Assembly: GCA_949752795.1 (NCBI GenBank)
Contig: OX457060.1
Location: 104,544,949 to 104,608,948, forward strand
Length of the DNA: 64,000 nucleotides
Direction of reading: 5' to 3'
Source of the DNA: Hyperoodon ampullatus
Taxonomy: Eukaryota; Chordata; Mammalia; Artiodactyla; Ziphiidae
Both the position numbers and the translations under genes were made by a program. This document shows positions 12,039 to 24,815 of the stretch, piece after piece; the stretch's first letter is position 1, and the number at the start of each line of letters is the position of its first letter. Under the pieces are notes generated by a model, which did not search any database, was not told where the DNA came from, and was given only the letters and a program-made list of their open reading frames with translations.

Positions 12039-12760
12039 CAATAAGCATATTTTAAGCTTTTAAGAATGAGTCAAGGATATGTTATCTCACATGATATGTG
12101 TCTTTTCTACCATAATACTCATATAGACACACATGAAGACTTTCACACATAAGATTTCTGATTTAAGTTGGAAATGAAGAATTTAAGTACATTTCAAAAA
12201 GTGTTTTGCAAATGTATTAATTTTTCTTTATTGAAACGAAAAAGGTGGCACATAGAAAAAGAAGAGGTTTTCTTTTTTTTTCTTTTGACTCAGAAACGGA
12301 TGGAATTTTCTCTCTTCCTCTCATTCTGTCTTTGTCATTATCATGCATTGTGAAAACACTACTTCTGGTAAAGTTAAGTGGGTGAAATATTTAATGCGAA
12401 AGGAGTTATATAGTACAACAATTCAACAAAAATCGAGGACATTAACATTCAGTGTTTTTCTAGTACTTGATAAAACGTGTGTGAAAATCTTGCAGATGGA
12501 AACACATTAAGGTATTACTTATTGCTAAAAATTTCCAGAAAGCAGGATTGGAAATTTTCTTCTAAAAGCTTTACTTCCCAACAGAGTTTCAGACTGCATT
12601 TGAATGTATTTTCAATGCATTTATGCTTTAAGATTTTTAATAATTGAAGAGTGGTAGGTATGAAATAAACTAACTCACCTGTTAGTTTTTCTGTTCTTCA
12701 AAAAATGCAAAACAACAACAGCATAACCTACCAACAAAATAGAAGTTATATCAGTTGGCA

Positions 12761-12794
12761 CAGCAAAGTGGCATAAACAGCAAAGTGGCATAAA
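12761..12794. repeat. 17-bp perfect tandem duplication
   Basis: CAGCAAAGTGGCATAAA occurs twice head to tail (12761-12777, 12778-12794). Confidence 0.97.
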
Positions 12795-12930
12795 CATTGT
12801 TTTTGGGAAGGCAGAGAGAGAGGTCAGCAAAAATGACTCCTTTTTCAGGTAGAATGTAGATTTTTAAAATTTTAGAGTAGAAATTTCCTGTGAATTGCGA
12901 TTCATTATGAGGGGAAATTTTTAAGAATAA

Positions 12931-13670
12931 GGGGGGGATAGTTTCAAAATGGCGGAGGAGTAAGAAGTGGAGATCACCTTCCTCCCCACAAATACATCAG
13001 AAGTACATGTGGAACACTCCTACAGAACACCTACTGAATGCTGGTAGAAGACCTCAGACTTCCCAAAAGGCAAGAAACTCCCTACGTACCTGAGTGTGTG
13101 GCTGACAGGGTCCTGGTGCTCCGGCTATGTGTCAGGCCTGAGCCGCTTAGGTGGCAGAGCCGAGTTCAGGACATTTGTCCACCAGAAACCTCCCAGCCCC
13201 ATGTAATATCAAACAGTGAAAGCTCTCCCAGAGATCTCCATCTCAACACTAAGACCCAGCTCCACTCAACTACTAGCAAGCTACAGTGCTGCACACCCTA
13301 TGCCAAACAACTAGCAAGACAGGAACACAGCCCCACCCATTATCAGAGAGGTTGCCTAACATCATACTAAGGTCACAGACACCTCAAAACACATCACCGG
13401 ATGCAGTCCCGCCCACCAGAAAGACAAGATCCAGTCTCACCCACCAGAACACAGGCACCAGTCCCCTCCACCAGGAAACCTACACAACCCACTGAACCAA
13501 CCTTACGCACTGGGGACAGACACCAAAAACAACGGGAACTATGAACCTGCAGCCTGAGAAAAGGAGACCCCAAACACAGTAAGTTAAGCAAAATGAGAAG
13601 ACAGAGAAAAACACAGCACATAAAGGAGCAAAGTAAAAACCCACCAGGCCAAAAACAAATGAAGAGGAAA
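12931..13670 (+). mobile_element. Isolated 5' end of a cetartiodactyl L1 (5'UTR), 3' part missing
   Basis: The segment starts with a G-rich run and CAAAATGGCGGAGGAGTAAG, then CACGTGGAACACTCC-type text, CTGAATGCTGGTAGAAGACC and, later, ACCAGTCCCCTCCACCAGGA and GGAGACCCCAAACACAGTAA. I recognise this as the promoter-containing 5'UTR of cetartiodactyl L1. It stops abruptly after GAAGAGGAAA, where ORF1 should follow. L1 copies usually lose the 5' end, so a copy with only the 5' end is unusual. No target-site duplication was seen. Divergence from my recalled consensus is modest. Confidence 0.8.
12946..12955 (-). promoter_or_regulatory. YY1-type motif at the L1 5' end
   Basis: The bases AAAATGGCGG read CCGCCATTTT on the minus strand, which matches the YY1 core CCATNTT. 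In human L1 a YY1 site near the 5' end directs the transcription start. Here its position at the first bases of the L1 fragment is the same. Activity is not implied, since the rest of the element is missing. Confidence 0.55.
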
Positions 13671-13929
13671 ACATGACATTCAGGGTTTTAGAATGAAAGT
13701 CAAAATGTCCCTCACACCTACATCTCCATTTGTTTCTTCTCTAAAAATGGATGGCTTTCTTGAGCAAGCTGACATTTGTACCCTGAAAGTTCTTAGTCAA
13801 AAGGTATCTTCTACATTTCAAAATGTAGTTTTCGTAGTAAAAGGAAAGCCGAGAAACATTAAAAAAATTATGACAAGCGTAAATATGTTATAGACTACAT
13901 TATGTATCATTGCATTTTTTTTTTAATGG

Positions 13930-14255
13930 GCAGAGTACTTTATTTATTTTTTTTTTTTGGCTGCGTTGGGTCTTCATTGCTGAGCGTGGGCTATCTCTAA
14001 TTGTGGCGAGTGGGGCTACTCTTCATTGCGGTGCACGGGCTTCTCATTGCAGTGGCTTCTCTTATTGTGGAGCATGGGCTCTAGGCACACGGGCTCAGTA
14101 GTTGTGGCTCACCCTCTCTAGAGCGCAGGCTAAGTTGTTGTGGCGCATGGGCTTAATTGTTCCACAGCATGTGGGATCTTCCAGGACAAGGGCTCGAACC
14201 CATGTCTCCTGCATTGGCAGGAGGATTCTTAACCACTGTGCTACCAGGGAAGCCC
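13930..14255 (-). mobile_element. CHR-1 type SINE, long form
   Basis: Minus-strand long element with GGCTGCGTTGGGTCTTCATT at the tail end, several CACAACTA/GGCTCAGTAG modules and a diverged head AGGGCTTCCCTGGTAGC. The target-site duplication TGTATCATTGCATTTT (13903-13918) matches TGTACCATTGCATTTT (14256-14271); the left copy is followed by extra T residues before TAATGG. Confidence 0.88.
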
Positions 14256-14520
14256 TGTACCATTGCATTTTAATGGAATTTCTAAGAAAGGAAAATCTAT
14301 AGAGATAGAAAGCAGAACAGTATTTGCTTGGGTTTGGGATTGGGAGTTGGGGACTGCAAAAGGGTACAAGAGAAATTTCTGAAGTGAGGAAAGTATTCTA
14401 AAAACTGGATAGTAGCGTGATTATAAATATTTACTAAAAATCATCAAAACTGTACACTTAAAATGGGTGAATTTTATAGTATTAAATTATATCTCACCTA
14501 TGAGATATAAAAACAAGTCA

Positions 14521-14876
14521 TGAAGAACCTAGGGGTAAGATGGGAATAAAGACACAGACCTACTAGAGAATGGACTTCAAAATATGGGGAGGGGGAAGGG
14601 TAAGCTGTGACAAAGTGAGAGAGTGGCATGGACATATATACACTACCAAACGTAAAATAGATAGCTAGTGGGAAGCAGCTGCATAGCACAGGGAGATCAA
14701 CTCGGTGCTTTGTGACCCCCTAGAGAGGTGGGATAAGGAGGGTAGTAGGGAGGGAGACACAAGAGGGAAGAGATATGGGGATATATGTATATGTATAGCT
14801 GATTCACTTTGTTATAAAGCAGAAACTAACACACCATTGTAAAGCAATTATACTCCAATAAAGATGTTAAAAGAAA
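14521..14876 (+). mobile_element. L1 3' end (3'UTR), 5'-truncated
   Basis: Plus-strand L1 3'UTR with GAACCTAGGGG, GACATATATACACTACC, GATAGCTAGTGGGAAGCAGC and the terminal CCAATAAAGATGTTAAAAG before the A tail. The target-site duplication AAAACAAGTCA is at 14510-14520 and 14878-14888. Confidence 0.92.
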
Positions 14877-15009
14877 AAAAACAAGTCACAGTGCAGAACT
14901 ATTTTTGCATTTGGGGAATATCAATCTCTTCACATCAGTGATTTAAATGTACCAATTTTGGCCTTTGCTCTATTTATGAATCTAAACTCTTGAGAACACT
15001 CTGTCATTA

Positions 15010-15160
15010 TTGTTTCTATATCTTCCTCTCAAACTGTCAGTACCTAAAAAAGTAGATTCCTCCACCAGAGCAGGGACTCTCTGTATCTGTAGTGTATTAC
15101 ACACAGTACCTGGACACCCATAGATACTCAATAATATTTCTGTTGAGAAAATATGCATTT
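15010..15160 (+). mobile_element. L2 3'-end remnant
   Basis: The order CCAGAGCAGGGACTCTCTGT, CACACAGTACCTGGACACC, ATAGATACTCAATAATATTT follows the conserved end of L2. Confidence 0.65.
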
Positions 15161-15611
15161 TGAAGGGTAAATACAAGCACTAGGAAGAGTAAATAAATAT
15201 CAATATTTCCAACTCACTAGTCAATATGCTTTCACTTAGACCGTCTAAATATATTCAACTCTACTGTTTGGAATTATTTGGAAACATAGTTGAACACTGC
15301 ATTTAGCAATAAATGAGACTAGTGACAATTTACCCTTGAGAAAAACAAACGAAGACTAAAGTTTGCAATGTAGTTTACATTAACTCAGACATTTTCATTA
15401 CTCAGGATTTTTTTCAATAAAGTTTATCTTTGCATCAACAAAGAAAGGGTATCTTTTACAAATTATAAAGTGAAATCAACAATATACAATGTAATTGATT
15501 CAATAACTTTGCATATTTTAAATTTACTTCTTAGTGCTTGTGAGAGTTTCAATATTATCATTGTCCTTCCTATCTATTTAATATTACAATATCTGTTTAA
15601 AAGTGATTAAA

Positions 15612-15820
15612 GGGCTTCCCTGGTGGCGCAGTGGTTGAGAGTCCGCCTGCCGATGCAGGGGACGCGGGTTCGTGCCCCGTTCCGGGAGGATCCCACATGC
15701 CACGGAGCGGCTGGGCATGTGGGCCATGGCCGCTGGGCCTGCGCGTCCGGAGCCTGTGCTCCACAATGGGAGAGGCCACAACAGTGAGAGGCCCGCGTAC
15801 CGCACAAAAAAAAAAAAAAA
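15612..15820 (+). mobile_element. CHR-2 type cetacean SINE
   Basis: Near-consensus plus-strand copy with both Pol III boxes and an A tail at 15806-15822. The target-site duplication AAAAGTGATTAAA is perfect at 15599-15611 and 15819-15831. High CpG retention suggests recent insertion. Confidence 0.94.
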
Positions 15821-15831
15821 AAGTGATTAAA

Positions 15832-18800
15832 ATTTGATTTTGATTAAATGCTTATCATATATACTTATGATTAACTTATGATGAACATCTCTAAAGGAGG
15901 AAGAACTAGAATTTCGATATAGAACTATCAACATTTTGTGTTGTTAACTTATGAGGCATGTGGACATTTTGGATAGATTCATTAGGAATATTCTCAGATA
16001 AATCTAAGAGATTTGAATCTGAATCATATTACTTATAATAAAATATTTGGAAAAGTAACACATACAATTCAGGGAATACAAATTATAACCAAAACACGTA
16101 ATTGAATACAAAAGTGAATTGCATTTAGAAATTGTAGACAATCTGTACAGTATTGAAAATCTGCAATTTGGAATATTATAGGCCCTGCGTATGGCTGACA
16201 CTCAGTGAATATGAATAGAAATAAGGAAAAAGGAAGGGAAGGAGAGAGGAAGAAAAGAAATAAAGAAGAAAAGAGAGAGAAAGGTAAAATACAGACTCAT
16301 CCATGTGTTTTTATTAGGAAGGAAAACAGTGGAAACCCCAGTAAAGCTGTGTATGGCCAACTTCATGATAAAAAACATGCTATTAGCTATATCATTAAGT
16401 GATGCAAAGATCCCTTGAAGGCAAAAATAGGGACTGAGACAGATGTCCTTAATCATGAGAGTTCATACAAAAACATGCTCCATATGGTTCAGTACACAAG
16501 ATGTATGGCTGAACTGGCCCAGGAACAAGAGGAATGAATACACAGCTAGCAGTGGAGAAGAGGAAAGAGCACAAGATCAGTGTCATTTTGATAATAGTGT
16601 TGATAGTATAACAGCTAATGAGAGCAGATCCACTAACAATGGCACATCTGTACATACAGGACTGAGTTTTTTACTTTTAAGTAGTGTTTTATAACCATGT
16701 AAATTTCAGTTGCTGCATACTCATAAAACTAAAGAGGATGCTTTTTCAAACCTCATCTTTTGATGTATGTGCCCATATCTTTACTAAGGGTAGAAAAAAA
16801 ATTGTTAAAATTCGTTTTAGAATGAAAAGAAGAAATTGCATTCAACCCTTTAGGAAACCGCCTGTCTTCTGCACATGTCTAAGTATCAAGTCAATGTACT
16901 CTAGTTCTGTTATGAGATCAACTCCAGAGGTCTGCATCTAACATTTTAATCTAATGCTTCCTGAAATAAACAGTTACTGTTAAGAAAACCAATAAAAGCG
17001 ACTTTTGCCCACAATTTAATAAGGAGATTTCCACCATGGGTAAACAAATACAATCACAAAGCTACAACCCTGCATAAGAGCCATATTTTCTTCTCTAACA
17101 ACCACACTGAATCAAACAGCTGGCCAACTTTTTTCCATGCACTTACTCTGCAGGATCAAATAGTTCTTTTAATCAGAATACAAATTTGCTGAATGAATCA
17201 GGTCTTCTCAGAGCCTCACATTTTTTCTTTTAATTGTTAAAAGATGTTGGAAACATTTTCAACCATTTCAGACTAAATCTAATAATTTATGTGTCCTACA
17301 TAGCAGGAAACTATGCTCATGGAGTGGCCATTTACCACACTTAACATCACTTCATTTTAAACAACATTTCCAGGCCTCTAAGTGTTGTAATCCACTGTAA
17401 ACCAGGAATATATGGCCTATAATTTAATACCAGGAAACGGAAATTGAGTTTTTTATTATTTAAGTTGGGACTGAAAATTAGTTTCCATAGAAAGTCAAAA
17501 TATTCTATTTCACTGAAGGACGCTTTTTACCTTATATACTTTTTATTATTACACACTTCAAATGTCAAAAACAAAAGTCATTTTATTAACAATGAGAAAT
17601 AGGAGAAAGCTTGTTCTGTATTTTGAAAATAATTATTGGTCAGTTTTAATGTAAAAAGTTATTATCAGAGTTGACCAAACATTTAACAATGGTTCCCAAA
17701 TGTCTTCCCAAAATTTACCTTTTGTGCTCACTTCCTGCAGAGTTCAATTTTGGTGAACATAAATCCTAAAACCAGGCTTTTCACTGGACCAAAGTAAGTA
17801 AATAGGGAAAAGAAAAGTGCTTTTTGAGTAGGTAAACTAATGAAAACACCTTACCTATAATATTCCATTTTATTTTTCCAACTGTATTAGTTTGATATAA
17901 TTATTTTATATACATGGTGAATAAATTGAATCTCTAGAATTCAGCCAGCACTGAGTTCATCTAATAAAAATACCTAAGGGTCTTGAAGTCAGGTTTGTTT
18001 GACTCTAAATCCTGATTCCTTTCCACCACAGTACTTTTTAACAAGCATAACAGGAAGTACTTACAGTGACATATAATATCTGATGATATTCATGTTTATT
18101 CACTTATCCATTCAAAGTAGTCACTTTTAAAAAGCTCTTTAGTGTTCAAAATAGCTGGGAACATATAAATAAATCTTTTACCCAATCCTCCAGAACTGCA
18201 ATAACTAAGGGTGTCCTTTAGACTGTCTCAGAATGTAGAAAACTAAGAAAAATGCAGTTTACTCAATGAATGTGGGTTTATTTAATGATACATGGATTGT
18301 GGGAAGAGCAAATCATCTTAGCATCTGAACTCTACAAGAGTCAAAAAGGACTAACATTGTTTTTGGCTTCAGCATTAACTTCAACATTCTTCTTCACTAC
18401 ATTCTTTTCCTTTCTATATCACCAACATGTCCAAGGGCCTGAAATCATGCCTGACACAGAGTAGGTATCCTAAAACAAGCAAACAAGCAAAAAACACAGT
18501 ATTTGTTGCTTAAATGCATGGACTTTTTGTCTTCTGTTAGTACTGATAGATAACTCAGCTAATTTCATGCTTTTGTTTTTATTGTCTCAGTTGTTCAGTG
18601 ATCTACAACTAAGTAAACAAACCACAGATGTGAGCTTACATTACAGCAGTGGTTTTTACAAAATTTAAAGAAATTGATACCTTTATTAATATAGTAAAAA
18701 TATAAAAAATACAAAAAATAAATGAAGATGCTTTTTTTGGAAGAGGAAAGAATTAGCAGAATTCCTCCCATGTGTCAAATAATCCAGAATTATTACAAAC

Positions 18801-19250
18801 AGTCAAGAGGGGCCTGAACTGTTTTCAATTAACTCCTTATACTCTGGACAGGCCAGTTCAAAAAACTCTGCTCAGTAGCATGAATAATAAATCATCTTTA
18901 ATATTAATTCCTATAGAAATATATGACCCTCTCAAAAATTATTTTACCTCATATACATACCTATATACATACATATATATTCATTCTTTTTCACTTAAAA
19001 AAACAGTACATGTAGCAAGGACATATGGGGTTTTCTTTCATATGTAGCACTATAACTTTCAAATGATAATAAATGTAGAATACTGAATTATACATTGTAC
19101 TAAAATACTGAATATTTATCACATATTAAAGAATGTTAGAATATGAAGGACCTATAGAAAGCATCTAGACGAATTTTCATTTCATATAGGTAAAAAAAGA
19201 TACATTTGTTCACTTAAACATTATCAGAATTTATATAAATGTTCAGAGTT
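15832..19250. other. Intergenic sequence without gene
   Basis: AT-rich sequence. An AAAG/GGAAG-rich purine patch lies at 16225-16285, and an L2-like end may lie near 18425-18475. The short open frames show no recognisable domain. Confidence 0.6.
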
Positions 19251-21880
19251 ACAAATGTTTATTATACTACTTTGAGCAACTACTAAGAAAATTATACAGT
19301 GTTATACTCAAAAACATTAAAAAAAAAACCTGAAAACGTAATTCTAACTAAAATATTAAGTTATAAGAAGGCAAAAAAAGAGAAAGAGCAGAATGAGAAC
19401 AGTGAGAAAACTCATAAAAAAATAGTAAATTGGTAGACTTAAGTCACAATATAATTAATTTATAAATAAGTTATCTAAATACACCAACTAAAAGACAGAG
19501 ATTGGCAAAGTGGATACTAAATCAAGACCCAACTCTATGGAGTTTACAAAAAATTTACTTCAAATATAATGACACATATATGCTATTAATAAAATGATTA
19601 AAGAAAATATATTACACAAAAATTAATTTTAAAAAACAAGAGTAACTAATTTTATATCAGATAAAGTGACTTCAGAGCAAAGAAAATTAGTAGGGTAAAA
19701 GAAAGTTATTGCTTGATAATAAAAGGATCAATTTACCAAGGAGACGTAATTATCATAAATGTGCCTGCACCAACAACAGAACTTCTCAATACATGGAGCA
19801 AAAATGGATAGAACTGAAAGAAGAAATAAGAAAATTCTTGATTATAGTTGGGGACTTCAAAACCCCACTCTAGGCAATGCAAAGAGAAATAGACAAAATT
19901 GAGCAATAATATAGAATATCTGAAAAGCACTAATAACCAACAAGATCTAATACACATTGATAAAAAATACTCCACCCAATGACAGCATTCTATTGAAGTG
20001 TCCATGGACCATTTACCAAGATGGACCATACCTTGGGTCATGAAAGAAACCTCAACAAATTTAAAATAATATAAATCATATAGTGTATATTCTTTAATTA
20101 TTATAGAATCAAATAAGAAATCAATGGCAGAAAGACAGCAGGAAAATAATTTGAAAATTAAACAACATACTTTTAAATAATTCATGGTTAAAAGAGTAAG
20201 TCTCAAAGGAAACAACCTATACATGGAATTGAATGAAAAGTAAAATAAAATGTATCAATATTAATGAGATGTGCCTAAAGTAATGATAAAAGAAAAATTT
20301 ATAGAACCGTATTTTTATTTTAAAGGGAAGGAAAGACTTCAAATTAATAATCTAAGTTCTTAGTTCAAGAAACTAGAAAAAGAAGAGCAAAAAAAAACAA
20401 AAACAAAAAAAACTCCAAAGAAAGTAGGAGGAAAGAAAAAATAAAGAGAGAAAATACCAATGAAAATAAAAATAAAAAACAATAGAGAAAATCAATGACA
20501 CAAAAGATGGTTCTTCCCCAAAAAAGCAATAAACATGTTAAACTTCTAGAAAGACTAATGAAAATCGTAAAGATGCAAATCATAAATATTAGTAATAAAA
20601 CAACTAGTATTCCAGACCCCATACTTATTAGAAACAAGAGAATACTACAAACTACTTTACACTCATAAATGTGACAACTCATTAAAATGGGTACATTTCT
20701 CAAAGACTGCAAATTACCAAAGCTCAACAAAAGTGAGGTAGATAAACTGAATAGTCCCACAACCATTGAATAAATTGAATTAATAATTTAAGGTCTGCAG
20801 AGAAATAAATTTCCAGGCCTAGATAATTTCACTGGAGAATTATATGAACACTTAAAGATGAATTAATATGATTTTATACAATCTTTTCTAGAAATGAAAG
20901 AGGAAGAAATAATCTTCAACTTATTTTATGAAGCCTTACACCAAAAGCCCAACAAAAAAATTAGAGAAAAAATAAAGAAGTGAAAGAAAAGAAAATACAT
21001 CTACATGTCTCTCATGAACTCAGATGCAAAATTCTTGACCAAACCTTAATGTTGAATCCAGCAATGTATTAAATAATTATATCCCATGAACAAGAGAGAT
21101 TTGTTCAAGGTATGAAAAGCTGGTTCCATATTCAAAAATCAATCAGTAAAATCACCTATAAACAGGCTAAAGAAGAAAACCACATGATCCTACCAACAGA
21201 AGAAAAACAACACTTGAAAAATTCTAACACCTTTTTCTGAAAAAACTCAGAAAACTAAGAGTAGAGAAGTTCCTCAACTTGATAAAAAGTACCACAAAAA
21301 ATTTTACAGCTAACATCATACTTATGATGAAAGACTGAATACTTTATCCCTAAGATTGGCAATAAGGCAAGCATGCTTACTCACCACTCTTATTTAACAT
21401 AGTACTAGAATTGTAGCAAGAAAAATGAGGAAGGAAAAAAAATTAAGGACATATAGATTGGAGAGGAAGATATAAAATTGTTATTGTTACTATTTTTAGA
21501 TGACATGATTATCTACATAGAAAAGTCCAAAGCATATATAAAAAGTTAAAACTTAGCAGTAATAAATGAGTTCAATAAGGTAGCAGGATATAAAATCAAA
21601 ACAAAAAAAAATCATTTTTCTAGAAACCAATAATTAACATCTGGAATTGAATTAAAATCAAATTATCATTTATATTTGTGCCAAAGAAAGTGAAATACTT
21701 AGGTATAAATTAAACAAAACCTATGCAGGTTCTCAATGATGAAAATTACAAAATACTGATGAAAGACATCAAAGAAAACTTAAATAAACATACCATGCTC
21801 ATAGATTGGAAAACTCAAGATAGTAAAGATATCAATTCTACACAAATTATCTATAGATTTAGTAAAAACAATTTTTAAAC
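19250..21880 (+). mobile_element. Decayed L1 ORF2 region (endonuclease to reverse transcriptase), old L1
   Basis: About 2.6 kb of plus-strand sequence resembles ancient mammalian L1 ORF2, with many stops and frameshifts. Readable pieces include the endonuclease-region text encoding IVGDFKTPL, and later LFLDDMIIYIEKSK, which corresponds to the reverse-transcriptase F/YADD loop with the alanine altered. No A tail or 3'UTR follows. Minus-strand open frames in this block (for example 19733-20224) are antisense shadows. Both limits are approximate. Confidence 0.78.
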
Positions 21881-22073
21881 CTATCAAATTTCACATTTTA
21901 TATGCATTTTCACACAAGTTGCAATATTTAGTTAAGAAACAGCATTTAATTATTTTATATCCTTGAAGATACTTACATCCCAATCTTTCTATATAGTCAT
22001 TCTTAACCAAGGGAGGGCAGAGGACAAGGGAGTTGATCTCTACTCTGCAGCATGATAAAAATATCTCCCATTG

Positions 22074-22255
22074 GGCTTCCCTGGTAGCGCACTGGTTGAG
22101 AGTCTGTCTGCCGATGCAGGGGACACGGGTTCGTGCCCCGGTCCGGGAGGATCCCACATGCCGCGGCTGGGCCCGTGAGCCATGGCCGCTCAGCCTGCGC
22201 ATCGGGAGCCTGTGCTCCGCAATGGGAGAGGCCACAGCAGTGAGAGGCCCGCGTA

Positions 22256-22300
<45 letters not shown>
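22074..22300 (+). mobile_element. CHR-2 type SINE whose tail has become a (CA)n microsatellite
   Basis: Plus-strand copy with head GGCTTCCCTGGTAGCGCAC, B box GGTTCGTGCCCC and body to GAGAGGCCCGCGTACC. A five-base gap relative to the other copies lies in CCGCGGCTGGG. The A tail is replaced by 21 CA units (22257-22298). The target-site duplication ATCTCCCATTG occurs at 22063-22073 and 22301-22311. Confidence 0.93.
22257..22298. repeat. (CA)21 microsatellite
   Basis: A perfect CA run of 42 bases in the tail of a CHR-2 SINE. Confidence 0.97.
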
Positions 22301-22302
<2 letters not shown>

Positions 22303-24605
22303 CTCCCATTGAGACAAATGTTAGGCAGGTTTGCTTGCAGCCCATTTTAAAAAACTGCTTCCTTAGACACAGGTGTCCTTACTTTCAACACAACCCACTG
22401 CATATGCAGGTATGACCTGGCTCTCTTTGTCCTCTCTGTGGAAATCAGGGCTTGGGAAACCAGCATGTGAAAATGATGACACTCTGTCTACTGCTATCAC
22501 TAGAATGCCAAATTATCCATTGTCTCCAACCCAGAAACCTCATGTCTTCCATCAGTATCCGTGAAAGTGCGACAGGCTAACCAGTTGGCTTGTAAGAAGG
22601 GTAAAACCTCAGACTCTTCACAATTCTTGATAGGTTTCTTTCTCCTTTGCCTCCCTTGGGATGCTTGTACTTGGAACTAGCCATGGTGCTATGAAGCAGC
22701 CCAGTCCACAAAGACAGGCCATGTGTGAGTGTTCCAGCCAATAGCCCAGTTATGTCCCCAAATGACAGCCAATATTAATAAATAGACATGAGTGAATGAG
22801 CCTTTGGATGATTTCAACCCCCAGGCTTTGAGGCTTCTATCTGAGGCCCAGACAACTTGTCTCTCTGCTCTATGCCATGTGTGAATTCCTGACCCACAGG
22901 AAACTTGAGATAATGACTTTAAGAGATTTAGTGTTTTAAATCACTAAATGAAATTATGTAACCATAGTAACTGAAACTTTCCTTAAAAACAAACAAAAAA
23001 CAAATAAAAACACTTTGCTTTAATATTTCTTGATTTCTTATGTACATGCTCTTTTAGAAGAAAAGAATTTCTCAAAAAATTTTAATCTTATTCTTGGTTT
23101 TGGCATTTACTAATCCTTTAAATATTAGTAGGTCATATATATATGATCCCTTCCTTCACAGCAGGGAGATATAATAAGATTCTTTTGTTACCATAGTGAT
23201 ATTGCATTAAAATATTTATTATTCAATAAACAGTAAGCAGTTTATTTTACGGATTAGGCCATGAACCAGGTTATACATTAGATTAGACTTGTCTTTACAA
23301 AACACTCTCTCTAAATATTTGAGAGAAACATTTATCTAAGTGGAAGTAAATTGTATATTATTCACAGGATCCATGCCATATTAGTTGAAAAAGATAATAT
23401 TACTCATTTGTCCTCCAATAATATTTTTTAAATTAATTCAATAAATACTTACTGTGTGCCTACTTACCTATTGTGTGCCTGACACTGTATTAGGCATTTG
23501 ATAAATGATCAATCACTATTACACTAAATATTATGTGTCATGCTAGAGGCTTCCATGATCAAATGATGCCTCAAACTGAACTGTAGCCAATTAAACAAAG
23601 AAAAAATTCCTATTTGTAAAACGTCTCTGAAAATGAAACTATGAACAATTTAATCTATTTGATTCTGGAAGCACATACTAAACATTCATGTGCTGAAATT
23701 ATTTTATTACCCTAAGATATCATTGTAACATGATGTCAATATTTCATAGAGTATGAATATATATATATATGATCTCTAGTGTCAGAAACATGGAACAAAT
23801 TGAATATTAAGGGATCTCTAGCCCAAGATAAATAATAATATTGGCAAATTGATCATTCTCTGAAGGAGAGTATCCAAATGAATTTTAACGATAGTCTTTT
23901 TCCATATTTGTGTTGCTGAGTTGCTGATATGAAATATATGTTTATTATATAAAGCATACCTATGGCAGTTAAATTCAGATAGTGTTATCTATAACAATTT
24001 GTATTGGCTTCCTCCCAAGGCTTTTGATTTGCCATGTATGAGAATAAATGAGAACCATATGAAAGTCAATAAGTTCTTGATAGTACATGACATTCTGTGT
24101 TCTCTCATCCTTGATTTTAGCAAACATTCCAAGGTTTTGGCTTCCATTATTGAGGGTGATGGGCTTCAAAAATGTAAGGGCTTTTTTCTTGGCTTCAGAT
24201 AAGAATCCCAAACTTAACACACTTCCATAAATCATTGGTGTGGAAATCTGTCAGAAAATAGCACAAGAGTACTACTTTTTCCTTGTGGTATTTCGTCTCT
24301 CCAAATTAGATTATTTGTTGAATGTTCAAGGGAGCATGTTTGCTTGAAGGGTTCACCATATGTCAGACAAATCTTATACTCTTGAAATGGAGTTCACAGA
24401 AGTGAAATCAAGGGTAACTGCCTGTTCCTTCCTCTACCACAGTAGTAAGAATCAAAGGATTCTGCAGAAATGTGTTCTGCTAGAGAGTCTCTGAGTAACA
24501 TCATGCACATTGAAAAGTGGCAAGAGGGAGACTATGCAAGATCTTAAATCCAGCATGCATTTCATAATTGTTCTTCAGATTTTTATCATCATTAGTAATA
24601 TTATA

Positions 24606-24815
24606 CTGACAGGTAATAAAGTGTAGTCATTCAGAATAAGGGTCTTAGAGTTGATTTTGACTTCAGTTCTACTTGATAGCTGTACAAACTTGTATGATTA
24701 TTAACTACTCTAAGCCTCAACCTATAAAGTAGATAATAACACACTCATATCACAGGGCTGTTGGGGACAATTAAATAAAATAATATATATTAAGTGCTTA
24801 GAACACAATAATGCT
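24606..24815 (+). mobile_element. MIR SINE remnant
   Basis: The order TTGATAGCTGTACAAACTTG, TAACTACTCTAAGCCTCA, AAAGTAGATAATAACACAC, CACAGGGCTGTTGGGGAC, TTAAGTGCTTAGAACAC follows the MIR consensus from core to 3' end. It is old and diverged. Confidence 0.78.

Noticed and set aside
19733..20766. Minus-strand open frames of 163 and 133 codons, hydrophobic
   Set aside because: They are antisense to the decayed L1 ORF2 region. Their hydrophobic composition comes from reading A-rich sense sequence backwards.
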